Assembly (NCBI GenBank): GCA_964573995.1
Contig: CAZNLH010000032.1
Coordinates: forward strand, 1-24,023
Length of the DNA: 24,023 bases
From: CAZNLH01 sp964573995
GTDB taxonomy: Bacteria > Gemmatimonadota > CAZMKB01 > CAZNLH01
Direction: 5' to 3'
Under the pieces are notes generated by a model. That model was not told where the DNA came from. It saw only the letters and a program-made list of their open reading frames with translations, and did no database searches. Positions 1-8,518 of this stretch are shown piece after piece. The position numbers and the translations under genes were made by a program. The number at the start of each line of letters is the position of its first letter. Position 1 is the stretch's first letter.

Positions 1-32
1 TTATAATATTATAAATTAGAAGGATGATTAGA

Positions 33-1352
33 ATGTCTCCTCTTAAATGTACACTGGATTCGATATTATTATTTGTTATATTTCTAAGTGGTAATCTTAA
101 TTTCATGATTATCGGAACGGCACACGCGCAAAGCAAACAAGGTACCAATTATCACCTTATTTGGGAGAAAAGATTTGATAAAGAAATAAAGGGCTGCTCA
201 TTTTATATAGATGAGGAAAGAGTATATCCAAAAAGCGTAATTTTCAGAGATGAGATTATATTTTTTGATAATCTCGGAAATGTTATCAATAAAAAAGGTT
301 TAATATATTATAGGAAAATCGTGGATAAGCTTAGAAGTAATGTTATTGATAGTTTTCCTATAAATTCGAGTGTATACCAATCTCGGTTAGGGAAATATTT
401 AGGCACACTATTTGATTACAGACAAACTGAAAAGCACGAAGTTGTTGAGAGCGCATTTCAGGTCATTAATGATAGAGGTCAAGAGATTTGGAGAAGAGAT
501 AAACCTTTAGCACTTTTCGATGAGCCGATAGATATCCTTGTTTCTGATTATGATGGATCGATTGCTGTCATCCACACTCAATATGGAGGTATTTACTCTA
601 TCCACGGAGATGAAGAGCGAAAAATTGCTGAAGCACCTTATGAATCAAGGGGCATTTTTAGTGAGGATGGTGAATATTTTGCAGCAATGTTTCGAGAGAA
701 ATCATTGAAACAATCTTCAAAGGGCCCTCTAAATCCTGACCTATGGATCGCTCTTTATGGTAAAAGGGGAGAAGAATTATGGAGACGAGAATTGAAAGAT
801 GTATCATACGGGGTCCATTTGGATATTTCGTCACAAGGGAAGTTCATTGTTGCGACCGGGCGGAAAGCGGGTCCAGTTACAGGACCAGAAGCAAGTACAA
901 TGACTTCATTATTTAACAAAAATGGCGGGGTAATTCTGCTGAAAGGATCAGAGTTGGTCCATCTTTCAAGTTTTTCGGGGGATAGTCGGTTTCTTGCGCT
1001 ATCGGAAGTGGTAAAAGAGCGAAATGTAATGGTATTTGAGACATCTACGGGCCGAGAGATTTATACTCATAAGTTTAGTGAGCGTCCTGTAAAACTATTT
1101 CTATCAGATGATGGATCCTTGCTTGTTGTGGAGACGCATAAAGTGATAAAATCTCAAGAGAGAAATATAGATCTCTATCGTCGTAATGATGCGAAGATTT
1201 TTGTATACGACGTCAATACGGGAAATCTTGTTTGGAGCGATAAATTTTTAGGAGAGGTGTTTGGGATGACGCCGGCGCTCAAATCAATATCTGGGAATGC
1301 CGCGCAGCTTGCTTTCGGGTTTGAGAATCGTTTGGCTATATATGGAAAGTGA
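33..1352 (+). CDS. Secreted beta-propeller-like protein of unknown function
   Basis: About 439 residues. The N-terminus has a hydrophobic segment ending in a signal-peptidase-like AHA-QS site, so export is likely. The body has recurring strand-turn patterns of the PQQ/WD40 propeller type, for example a GREIYTHKFSE-type segment and, near the C-terminus, a YDVNTGNLVWSDKF segment that resembles one propeller blade. No catalytic motif is visible. ATG codons occur at 24 and 33. I prefer 33 because AGAAGG lies at normal Shine-Dalgarno distance from it but directly abuts the ATG at 24. It is 24 bases upstream of the next gene in the same direction, so co-transcription is plausible. Composition is strongly AT-rich compared with genes after 2.5 kb. 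The propeller call is inferred from sequence pattern only; the function is unknown. Confidence 0.75.
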   Translation: MSPLKCTLDSILLFVIFLSGNLNFMIIGTAHAQSKQGTNYHLIWEKRFDKEIKGCSFYIDEERVYPKSVIFRDEIIFFDNLGNVINKKGLIYYRKIVDKLRSNVIDSFPINSSVYQSRLGKYLGTLFDYRQTEKHEVVESAFQVINDRGQEIWRRDKPLALFDEPIDILVSDYDGSIAVIHTQYGGIYSIHGDEERKIAEAPYESRGIFSEDGEYFAAMFREKSLKQSSKGPLNPDLWIALYGKRGEELWRRELKDVSYGVHLDISSQGKFIVATGRKAGPVTGPEASTMTSLFNKNGGVILLKGSELVHLSSFSGDSRFLALSEVVKERNVMVFETSTGREIYTHKFSERPVKLFLSDDGSLLVVETHKVIKSQERNIDLYRRNDAKIFVYDVNTGNLVWSDKFLGEVFGMTPALKSISGNAAQLAFGFENRLAIYGK

Positions 1353-1376
1353 TACTAATCTCAATTCAGATAAGAA

Positions 1377-2339
1377 ATGATATTATTAAAGGTAAAATAT
1401 ATAAGAGCAGGCATTACTCGTAAAGTTTATAATATATTATTGATACTAATATTCTTTTATTGTATTAAAGTATATGCATATCCTTGGCCTTTAGACCTTG
1501 GTTTTTTTCAAGAAAGGATTACTGCTACTTTTGGCGAATTTAGAGATGCTGGGCAATCACTAAATCATTGTTATAATGTTATTCATTTACATGATGGTGT
1601 TGATATGAATACTGGAACTGATGATAGGACAGTGTGGGGAGTAGAATCTGAACAGGTTATTCAAGTAACAAGTTCATCTGTATATACAAATTATCACGAT
1701 TTTCAGCATTTGACTAATATTCAAGTATCAGTGGGAGATTATATTGATATGGCAACTTTCCTGGGTAATTATAGTACTTATTTAAACCATCTTCATTTTA
1801 GCGATGAACCCTATCGCACTGAGGATGGAGAGGATTGTGGTAACGAAAATAACCCTCTTTTCTACTTAGAGCCATATTTAGATAATATTGATCCAGTTAT
1901 TGATGAAATTAAATTTATTAAAGATAATAAAGATCCTCCTGAATTATTTTCTGGAAATCCTCCAGTTATCTCTGGAGATATTGATATTGCAGTTAAAGCA
2001 CATGATGCCGTGATCCCAGGTGGAAGCAATAATGGTATTTACAAAATTGAATGGGAAGTAGTTGAAACTATACCTTATACTTTGAATATTGAATTTTATC
2101 ATGCATCATCTTTATGGAACGTTAATTTAATTTACGTTTCATCTTGGTCAAATACTGTTACAAATTGGTATAATGTAACAAATGAAATGACTTTTAATAG
2201 TTATTGGCACACCTCGGATTATCTAGATGGAATTTATATGATTTGTGTAAAAGCCTATGATTGGCCTTCCGGCTATACCGAATCATGTATGGATGTTATT
2301 ATAGACAATAGTAGTGCCATTGGAAATGAAAAAAAATAA
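1377..2339 (+). CDS. Secreted M23/LytM-like metallopeptidase-fold protein
   Basis: 320 residues with an N-terminal hydrophobic export signal (about residues 17-34, ending VYA-YP). Residues about 45-165 follow the M23/LytM layout: TATFGEFR, then HLHDGVDM (H72 and D76 fit the HxxxD zinc ligands), a loop with VSVGDYI, and NHLHFSDE (H138 and H140 fit the HxH motif), followed by an NP-L element. The usual V.A..G.V core between these motifs is only loosely kept. Residues about 170-310 look like an Ig-like beta domain (PVIDEIKFI..., DGIYMICVKAYD). Family members cut peptidoglycan cross-links or act as inactive regulators; which applies here cannot be told. The gene is very AT-rich and follows the propeller gene after 24 bases. 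The start has only a weak RBS. Confidence 0.75.
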   Translation: MILLKVKYIRAGITRKVYNILLILIFFYCIKVYAYPWPLDLGFFQERITATFGEFRDAGQSLNHCYNVIHLHDGVDMNTGTDDRTVWGVESEQVIQVTSSSVYTNYHDFQHLTNIQVSVGDYIDMATFLGNYSTYLNHLHFSDEPYRTEDGEDCGNENNPLFYLEPYLDNIDPVIDEIKFIKDNKDPPELFSGNPPVISGDIDIAVKAHDAVIPGGSNNGIYKIEWEVVETIPYTLNIEFYHASSLWNVNLIYVSSWSNTVTNWYNVTNEMTFNSYWHTSDYLDGIYMICVKAYDWPSGYTESCMDVIIDNSSAIGNEKK

Positions 2340-2433
2340 AATGATCTAATAATATGATCAGCAGCAATAATGGGAAATCTATTTTAGTAAGTATCTTCCT
2401 ATTATTATGAAAGGATGAGAAGGAGGAATTAAA

Positions 2434-5370
2434 ATGAAGATGAAGAATAATACTTTAATAATCTTAGTGATAATATTTCTTCAATTATTTTTTATTGTAA
2501 CGTGTGATTTAGAAGCTTGGGTTGAGGATACAAGTCTCGATGCCGATTATCTCGTCTACGTGCACTCAAGCCTATATAATTCAACGTGGTCCGGGAGGCT
2601 CGATTCCTTATTGACGGCAAGGGGCTTTCATGCCGGGCTCACGGTAATAGAGGATGGAGTGAGTTATAGCGAAATAGCCCAATGGATAAATGAGGCCTAT
2701 TATCAAGGAGTCGCTGCCAGGTATGTCCTGTTCATAGGCAATGGCAGAAACCTGCCCACAAGTGAAGATGATCCCTATCCCCAATCACGCAGGGGCTGGC
2801 CTAATTATACGGCGGATGCAGCCACAGGAAATTTCATACCCTATTACTACGAGCGAATGATAGCCTGGGACCCAGATTCTATCGATATCCCCTCTGACGA
2901 TGGATATATCTCTTCGCTTACAGGAAATGGTGATATAGCCATTGGCAGAATTCCGGCATATTCACTTGTTGAAGTTGAGAATTATATCGATAAGTTGGTG
3001 GAATATTATCGATCACTATCTATTAGGGGTGACTGGAAAAATGATGAATTGTTTATTGGGCATGATCTCGATGTATCCTGGGGGCTCTTGGGCTGGAGGG
3101 TAAGATCCATGACTGATTCGGTCTTGAAATACACACCCTCTTATATCGACACGATAATCCTGTATTCATCCCTGATTGATTCGACGACCCCGCAGCAGCA
3201 ATCCGCTGACCGGGACACGGCATTCGAAAATAACGTAAACAGGGGTGTATTTCTTATCAACGCCTTCGGCACGGGTTCAGATTCGAAGAATCTCGTCTTC
3301 TTTTACTTCAACAGGGGTATCAGTGCCTATAATTTCACTAATGCGGGGATGTATCCGTTCTTGGTTGCGAACTGTTGCGACCTCGGGGAGATGATGCATC
3401 CGGACACCAATGACTATCCGTCTGTAGTCCACGATCTCATGTTCACGCAATCTGGTGGAATAATCGGAGCCTTTGCACCATCCATCATGACCAGTCAATG
3501 GGCCTGCCGTGAATGGTCTGAGGATTTTCATCGATCGCTCTATGACGCTGGGGTTGGATCTGCGGGAGATTTGATAAAAATCACGAAGTCCACATTTGAG
3601 GCGAGAATGCCCACGAGGATATGGCACAGCCGAAGCATGATTCTCTTCGGGGAGCCATCGATGCCGCTGGCGCTGGTGAGCCAGCCGCCTCCGCCGGGCA
3701 ACTTCAGCGCGGTGGGCTATGATGGCGAGGTTCATCTCTCCTGGGATGCGGTGAATTGGGCCACTTCATACAAGGTATATAGAGGGAACAGGCCCGGCTT
3801 CAATCCCGGCGATTCGACCCTCATAGGGGAGGTAACCGACCTGAATTTCATCGACAGCGAGGTAAGCAATGCAACGGATTATTATTATCTCGTTCTGGCA
3901 TCAAACAGTTACGGCGAGGGAGAACAACCCCCGGAGGATGAGGCCAGGCCGAGAGCGCTTGGCGACATAGACGGAAATGGGTGCATAGTATCCACGGATG
4001 TCCAATTACTCGAGGATTATCTTGCTGGTCAGGCGACCTTTGATGAGGAGGAATATATTGCCGCGGATGTAAACCAGAGCGGGGAGGTTGACAACTGGGA
4101 TCTGGAGATATTGCGCGGCATGGTGCCGGAGGGTATATACACGCTTTGCGACCAGGTAGCGATTCCGTATCCATCGGGAAGTGATGGTGATTTATACATG
4201 GAGTTGGGTATCGGTAGTGGCGCTCCGAGAGCGTCCGGCGTTCAAGTTCCCCTTTACCTCAACAACGACACCTCGACTGTAAGGGATCTATATTATCAGG
4301 TGAAGTGGGATACAACTGTCTTATCGCTCGCGGGGTATGTTCTCACCCCCAGGGCCGAGGGCATGAGCCTGATAGATAACGGTTGTCCTCCAAAGGGTAT
4401 GCCGAGGCCGCTTGCGTTGGCAGGTGATGGCGGTGCCAATATCTCGCCCGGTAACGGCACGGTGGCCTATTTGAAGGTGGATGTCGCGCCCGGAACGCCC
4501 TCCGGCAGTTACCATCTTGACGTCCATTTCTCTTCGCTCCTGGGCCTGGATGGAACTGACTTGGTCCATATCCCCTTGAGGGGTAAATTTTATGTGCCAT
4601 CCTTTCCACCCGTATCCATAATATCGACCCCTATAAGGGATACCACCATCACTCCTGGCGACACCCTTATCTTTAATACCACCCTTACCAATCCCGGTGA
4701 CAGCATCGTGTCGCCCAGGGTGTTTATCTATGGGACGACGACGGGTCCCAATTCGTTCGCATTTCTCGCCGTCGACACCGCCACCGTCCGTATGATACCG
4801 CCCGGAGGCAGGAGGTCCTCGGTGACATATCTCGAGGTTCCTCAGGGTGTGCCTGAGGGTCATTATGTCTTCACCGCGAGCGCCGCTTTTTATAACAATG
4901 TAGTGTACGATACCGACGATTTCGGCTTTCGGGTTCATCCCTCTTATGGGAAGCCTGGCATGAACAGGAGGAGGTTGGCCCTGGAGGGTGGGGGCTGGGA
5001 TGGAGGGCCATGGAGGGTAATAAACGGCTGGTTTGGTGAAGAGGGGGGCGATGGGCAGGCTACTGCGTCGCCACTTCCCAAGGCATTTTCCCTCTCCCAG
5101 AACTACCCCAACCCCTTCAATCCCTCAACCACGATTGAGTTCACCGTCCCGGAAATCAAGAAAGAAGGTGTAAGGGTGATCCTCAAGATCTACAACCTGA
5201 GGGGCCAGCGGATCAAGACCTTGGTCGATAAAATCGAGGGGCCGGGCTACTACAAGGTGCATTGGAACGGTAGGGACGACAGGGGTGAACGCGTGGGATC
5301 CGGTGTCTATTTCTACCGGATAGAGGCGGGCGATTTCATGTCTACGAAGAAACTCGTGGTGCTCAAGTAG
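2434..5370 (+). CDS. C25 gingipain-like secreted protein with FnIII, dockerin, cohesin-like and C-terminal sorting domains
   Basis: 978 residues. Start is fixed by AGGAGG at 2421-2426. Domains in order: signal peptide (1-28); C25-type caspase-like domain (about 35-415) with VLFIGNGRNLP, GDIAIGRIPAYS and the cysteine-strand VANCCDLG (C314/C315); fibronectin III (about 420-507); dockerin-type calcium repeats (DIDGNG at about 511 and DVNQSG at about 545); a cohesin-like beta domain (about 586-720); an Ig-like domain (about 730-845); and a C-terminal FlgD-like/type IX sorting domain with QNYPNPFNPSTTI and a GSGVYFYRIEAG...KKLVVLK ending. In C25 peptidases the catalytic His sits in a GHGS motif; here the equivalent is NAFGTGS (T280), so it may be inactive as a protease. 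It is likely exported and attached to the cell surface by a type IX-like system. The 5' end is AT-rich and the rest is GC-rich. Confidence 0.85.
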   Translation: MKMKNNTLIILVIIFLQLFFIVTCDLEAWVEDTSLDADYLVYVHSSLYNSTWSGRLDSLLTARGFHAGLTVIEDGVSYSEIAQWINEAYYQGVAARYVLFIGNGRNLPTSEDDPYPQSRRGWPNYTADAATGNFIPYYYERMIAWDPDSIDIPSDDGYISSLTGNGDIAIGRIPAYSLVEVENYIDKLVEYYRSLSIRGDWKNDELFIGHDLDVSWGLLGWRVRSMTDSVLKYTPSYIDTIILYSSLIDSTTPQQQSADRDTAFENNVNRGVFLINAFGTGSDSKNLVFFYFNRGISAYNFTNAGMYPFLVANCCDLGEMMHPDTNDYPSVVHDLMFTQSGGIIGAFAPSIMTSQWACREWSEDFHRSLYDAGVGSAGDLIKITKSTFEARMPTRIWHSRSMILFGEPSMPLALVSQPPPPGNFSAVGYDGEVHLSWDAVNWATSYKVYRGNRPGFNPGDSTLIGEVTDLNFIDSEVSNATDYYYLVLASNSYGEGEQPPEDEARPRALGDIDGNGCIVSTDVQLLEDYLAGQATFDEEEYIAADVNQSGEVDNWDLEILRGMVPEGIYTLCDQVAIPYPSGSDGDLYMELGIGSGAPRASGVQVPLYLNNDTSTVRDLYYQVKWDTTVLSLAGYVLTPRAEGMSLIDNGCPPKGMPRPLALAGDGGANISPGNGTVAYLKVDVAPGTPSGSYHLDVHFSSLLGLDGTDLVHIPLRGKFYVPSFPPVSIISTPIRDTTITPGDTLIFNTTLTNPGDSIVSPRVFIYGTTTGPNSFAFLAVDTATVRMIPPGGRRSSVTYLEVPQGVPEGHYVFTASAAFYNNVVYDTDDFGFRVHPSYGKPGMNRRRLALEGGGWDGGPWRVINGWFGEEGGDGQATASPLPKAFSLSQNYPNPFNPSTTIEFTVPEIKKEGVRVILKIYNLRGQRIKTLVDKIEGPGYYKVHWNGRDDRGERVGSGVYFYRIEAGDFMSTKKLVVLK

Positions 5371-5414
5371 GCGGAAAGAATAGTCTTGGAATCATAGCCT
5401 TTCCCTTCCCATGG

Positions 5415-5434
5415 ATTCCGGCCTGCGCCGGAAT
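5415..5434. repeat. REP-like palindrome in a convergent intergenic spacer
   Basis: ATTCCGGC-CTGC-GCCGGAAT is a perfect 8-bp stem with a 4-base loop. It lies in the 83-base gap between two convergent genes. The surrounding GGATTCCGG...CCGGAATGACA context matches a type of short dispersed repeat seen in many bacterial genomes. It may be a repeat copy, a bidirectional transcription stop, or both. There is no long U-run on either side. Confidence 0.6.
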
Positions 5435-5453
5435 GACATTGAAAAAGGGGGAT

Positions 5454-6077
5454 TTAGGCCTGGGATGGACGATGGGAGGGATGTTCGGCGACAGGTTTGC
5501 GGGGTGGTTGTTTGTTCCCGTACCTCAAGAGCCCTCCGGCCATGTAGATCTCTACCTGCACCCTGCCCGGCGGCCTTCCCGGGGGAAGGTCTGTTGCCCG
5601 GGAGAGGTTCCTCAACTCGCCGGTCACGAGATCGGCCTCTATCTCGTCCCCGGTCTCCACGAGGGGCCGTCCGTCCGGCCCGTTCCCCATGATCCCCGGG
5701 CACGCGAGCACTCCGAGTCCCGAGTTTACGGCGTTCCTGAGGTATATTGGCGCGAAGGACTCGGCGACGATGAGGGAGATCCCGAGCGATATGAAGCAGT
5801 CGACCGCCTGCTGCCTGGAAGAACCCGCGCCGAAGTTCCGTCCCGCGACTATTACGTCGCCCGGCCTCGCCATCTCCGGGAAGTCTTCCCAGCCGGAGAG
5901 GTTGCCGAGGGCGTGGCGGCCCATCTCGGCGGGGTCCGTGATGTGGAGGTGCGCGTTGTGGAAGATCTGGTCCGTGTCGATGTCGTCGATCGCCCGGCCG
6001 GAGCCGTCGCGCAGGACCCATGTCCTTCCCCGGATCCGGGGGGTCCGGGCCCCTTCCTTCACGTTCGGGTTTGCCAT
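5454..6077 (-). CDS. Aconitase/3-isopropylmalate dehydratase-type small subunit, second divergent copy
   Basis: 207 residues of the LeuD swivel-domain family. Visible hallmarks: the DIDTDQIF motif at about 33-40, PGDVIVAGRNFGAGSSRQQA (about 72-91) with the GSSR substrate-binding turn, and the AESFAPIYLRNAVNSG strand. The loop after DTDQI reads HNAHLHIT, unlike the YL-type loop usual in isopropylmalate isomerases, so the substrate may differ. It pairs with the large subunit just upstream (stop at 6080). ATG at 6077 is preferred because GGGGG lies 6 bases upstream; a TTG at 6083 would instead give a 4-base TTGA overlap. Last gene of the minus-strand operon. It is longer than the first copy (171 aa), with an Arg/Pro-rich C-terminal tail. 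Exact substrate is unknown. Confidence 0.85.
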   Translation of the reverse strand: MANPNVKEGARTPRIRGRTWVLRDGSGRAIDDIDTDQIFHNAHLHITDPAEMGRHALGNLSGWEDFPEMARPGDVIVAGRNFGAGSSRQQAVDCFISLGISLIVAESFAPIYLRNAVNSGLGVLACPGIMGNGPDGRPLVETGDEIEADLVTGELRNLSRATDLPPGRPPGRVQVEIYMAGGLLRYGNKQPPRKPVAEHPSHRPSQA

Positions 6078-6079
6078 CT

Positions 6080-7339
6080 TCAACCCCCAGTGAATTTCCT
6101 CGGGTCGGTGAGCACCCCTCTCAGGGCCGAGGCGGCCGCGGTGGCGGGACTCACCAGGTATGTCTCGCCCGCCCCCTGCTTGCCGGGAAAGTTTCGGTTC
6201 GATGTGCTCAGTTGTACCTCCCCGCGCCCCGTCATCCCGATCTGTCCCGAGGCGCAGCCGCCGCAGCCGGGGTTACTAACGATGACCCCGGCACGAAAGC
6301 ACTCCCTGAGGAGCCCACTCGACAGGAGTTCTCCGTATACCTCCCGTGTTGCAGGGACGGCCCTGAGCATTACCCCCTCCTTCACGCTGCGCCCGTCCAG
6401 AACCCTCAGCGCCTCCTCGAAATCCCTCCGCCGGCCGTTCGTGCAGGAGCCCAGGAAGACGGAGTCGATCCGCCGCCCCTCGACCTCGCGCACTGGACGC
6501 ACGTGATCGGGCCGGGGGGGAAGGGCGACGAGCGGCTCGAGACCCTCGAGGTCAATCGATAATCTATCCGCGTAGGGGGCGTCCAGGTCGGGGGCGATCG
6601 CCTCGAGATCCCGGACCCCCGACCTCTCTGCGAGGAGATGCATGATAGCGGTGGAGGGGGTGATCGTGGAGATGACGGCCCCCATCTCGGTCGCCATGCT
6701 GCAGAGGGTTATCCTCCCGGCGAGATCGAGGGCCTCGACCGTGCCCCCGGAGAAGTGGATCGCCCGGCCGAGCGCGCGCCTCGGGGCGAGTTCCCGCAGG
6801 ACGGCGAGAGCGATGTCTTTCGGGGAGACGGGAAAGGAGATCTCTCCCTCGATCCGGACCTCGATCGATTCCGGCACCTCTATCCAGGTCTTCCCCTCGT
6901 GGAAGGAGAAGGCGATGTCCACGTCCCCCATGCCGAGCCCAAGGGCCCCCACTGCGCCGAGGAGGTTCAGGTGGCTGTCGGTCCCGACCAAGGTGGATCC
7001 GGGGAGCGCGAGTCCCTCCTCGATCAGGACGTGGGAACCGATTCCCCGGTCGACGTCGAAGACCCTTATCCCCTCCCTCCTTGCGAACTCACGGCATACC
7101 TGCTGGTTGGTGGCGTAGGCCGCCGTCCGCGCCGGGGCGACACAATCGAAGGTGAAGAAGGTCCGCGCGGGATCCGCCACCGGATCGTCCGGGTATTCCC
7201 GCAGGAGGTGGCCGACTACGTTCGCCCCACCGAAATCCCGGGCGGTCCGGACGTCGATCTCGATCCAGACAACGTCTCCGGGGCGAACCGCCTTCCCCGC
7301 GTGGCGACCGATGATCTTCTGGATGAGCGTCTCCGCCAC
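6080..7339 (-). CDS. Aconitase/3-isopropylmalate dehydratase-type large subunit, second divergent copy
   Basis: 419 residues, starting with GTG (VAETLIQKII...), 11 bases after the dehydrogenase stop and with a GGGGAGGA RBS; the frame is open further upstream, but that extension only overlaps the dehydrogenase gene. The three [4Fe-4S] ligands are in LGSCTNGR (C299) and NPGCGGCASGQ (C359, C362). Other family signatures are GSTLVGTDSH, the ITLCSMATEMGA segment and STSNRNFPGKQG near the C-terminus. The family stereospecifically moves a hydroxyl group by dehydration-rehydration of citrate, isopropylmalate, homocitrate, dimethylmalate and similar acids. DSHLNLLGA replaces the common DSHT.T.GA, and GCASGQ replaces CLG, so this copy belongs to another subfamily than the copy at 9031-10290. 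It forms a heterodimer with the adjacent small subunit (inferred). Confidence 0.88.
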   Translation of the reverse strand: MAETLIQKIIGRHAGKAVRPGDVVWIEIDVRTARDFGGANVVGHLLREYPDDPVADPARTFFTFDCVAPARTAAYATNQQVCREFARREGIRVFDVDRGIGSHVLIEEGLALPGSTLVGTDSHLNLLGAVGALGLGMGDVDIAFSFHEGKTWIEVPESIEVRIEGEISFPVSPKDIALAVLRELAPRRALGRAIHFSGGTVEALDLAGRITLCSMATEMGAVISTITPSTAIMHLLAERSGVRDLEAIAPDLDAPYADRLSIDLEGLEPLVALPPRPDHVRPVREVEGRRIDSVFLGSCTNGRRRDFEEALRVLDGRSVKEGVMLRAVPATREVYGELLSSGLLRECFRAGVIVSNPGCGGCASGQIGMTGRGEVQLSTSNRNFPGKQGAGETYLVSPATAAASALRGVLTDPRKFTGG

Positions 7340-7350
7340 GGGTCCTCCCC

Positions 7351-8469
7351 CTACAGGCGTTCGGCCACCGCCTCGGCCATCTCCATCGTCGAGGCATCTC
7401 CGCCCATGTCGTACGTTCTGACCCGCCCATCCCCTATCACCCCGGAGATCGCGCGTTCGAGGGCACCCGCCTTCTCCGCCTCCCCCAGGTAGTCGAGCAT
7501 CATCTTGACGCTCAGGAGCGTGGCCGTAGGGTTCACCTTGTACATCCCCGCATACTTGGGAGCGGAGCCGTGGGTGGGCTCGAAGAGGGCGAAGTCGTCG
7601 CCGATATTGGCGCTGCATGCGAAGCCGAGCCCGCCGACGAGTTGGGCGCAGAGGTCGGAGATGATGTCGCCGAACATGTTGCTCGCGACGAGGATGTCGT
7701 AGTCGAGCGGGTTCTTGACGAGCCACATGCACATCGCGTCGATGTTCGCCTCTTGCAGGGGGATCCCGGGATACGACCGGGCGACCTCGCGGGCCGTCCG
7801 GACCATGAGCCCGCCCGTCTCCCGGAGGACGTTAGGTTTCTCGACGACCGTCACGCTTCGCCGCCCGTGGCGCTGGGCGAACCGGAAGGCCCCTTCGACG
7901 ATCCGACGGCAGCCCCTGCGGGTGAAGATCCGGGTGGAGATGGCGATCTCCTCCGGCGGTATCGATGCGAACCGGGCCGCCTTGGGGGCGTGTCGGGCCA
8001 GGGCGTCCAGGACCTCTCCGGGAACGGGATGGAACTCGACCCCCGCGTAGAGTCCCTCGGTGTTCTCGCGGAAGACGACCAGGTCTATTCCGTCCCGGTA
8101 ATTGAGGGGGTTCCCCGCGTAGGCCCGGCAAGGGCGGATGTTCGTGTGGAGGTCGAATTCCTGCCGGATGCGGACGATCGGGCTGAAGTACTCGAGTCCC
8201 CGGTCCTGCAACTCGGGGTTCAGTTCCTTCCGGGCCTCTTCCTTCGGCTTGGATGTGATGGCCCCGAAGAGGCAGCAGTCGGTGGACCGGAGGAGTTCGA
8301 CCGTTCGGTCGGGAAGCGGGGTCCCCTCCGACCTCCAGAACTCCCAGCCGACGTCCCCCGGGACGATCTCGGCATCGAGGCCGATCCGCTCGATGACTAC
8401 CCGGGCCGCGTCCATCACGTCCTTCCCGACGCCGTCCCCCCGCAGCCAGGCTATCCTGTATCGTGGCAT
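7351..8469 (-). CDS. Isocitrate/isopropylmalate dehydrogenase family protein, probably NADP-dependent isocitrate dehydrogenase
   Basis: 372 residues, the usual length of this beta-decarboxylating dehydrogenase family. Substrate residues can be matched to E. coli Icd: S96, R102 (in VRIRQEFDL), R112 (NIRP), R134 and Y141 (FRENTEGLYAG), K211 (VEKPNVL), D244, and the metal aspartates D268 and D272 (MFGDIISDL). The cofactor loop reads HGSAPKYAGMYKVNP: K305, Y306 and V312 match the Lys-Tyr-Val triad that gives E. coli Icd NADP preference, and TYD (Y353) matches its Tyr391. Arg395 is not matched. This favours oxidation of isocitrate (or reductive carboxylation of 2-oxoglutarate) over leucine biosynthesis; no leuA is present in the window. 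Strong GGAGGAG RBS; 49 bases downstream of the first small-subunit gene. Substrate is inferred. Confidence 0.85.
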   Translation of the reverse strand: MPRYRIAWLRGDGVGKDVMDAARVVIERIGLDAEIVPGDVGWEFWRSEGTPLPDRTVELLRSTDCCLFGAITSKPKEEARKELNPELQDRGLEYFSPIVRIRQEFDLHTNIRPCRAYAGNPLNYRDGIDLVVFRENTEGLYAGVEFHPVPGEVLDALARHAPKAARFASIPPEEIAISTRIFTRRGCRRIVEGAFRFAQRHGRRSVTVVEKPNVLRETGGLMVRTAREVARSYPGIPLQEANIDAMCMWLVKNPLDYDILVASNMFGDIISDLCAQLVGGLGFACSANIGDDFALFEPTHGSAPKYAGMYKVNPTATLLSVKMMLDYLGEAEKAGALERAISGVIGDGRVRTYDMGGDASTMEMAEAVAERL

Positions 8470-8518
8470 GGATGCTCCTCCGTGGTATGAGTAAGTGTAC
8501 GTTGAACGGTCGCTGCCG

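Noticed and set aside
3277..4938. Minus-strand open frames inside the C25 gene
   Set aside because: No protein-like motifs and completely covered by a multidomain coding frame on the plus strand.
5433..6562. Long plus-strand open frames opposite the terminal isomerase genes
   Set aside because: They are antisense shadows of GC-rich minus-strand genes, are Arg/Pro-rich with no recognisable motif, and overlap well-supported genes.
7570..8490. 306-residue plus-strand open frame opposite the dehydrogenase gene
   Set aside because: The opposite strand encodes a clear isocitrate dehydrogenase family protein with all active-site residues; this frame has no family signature.
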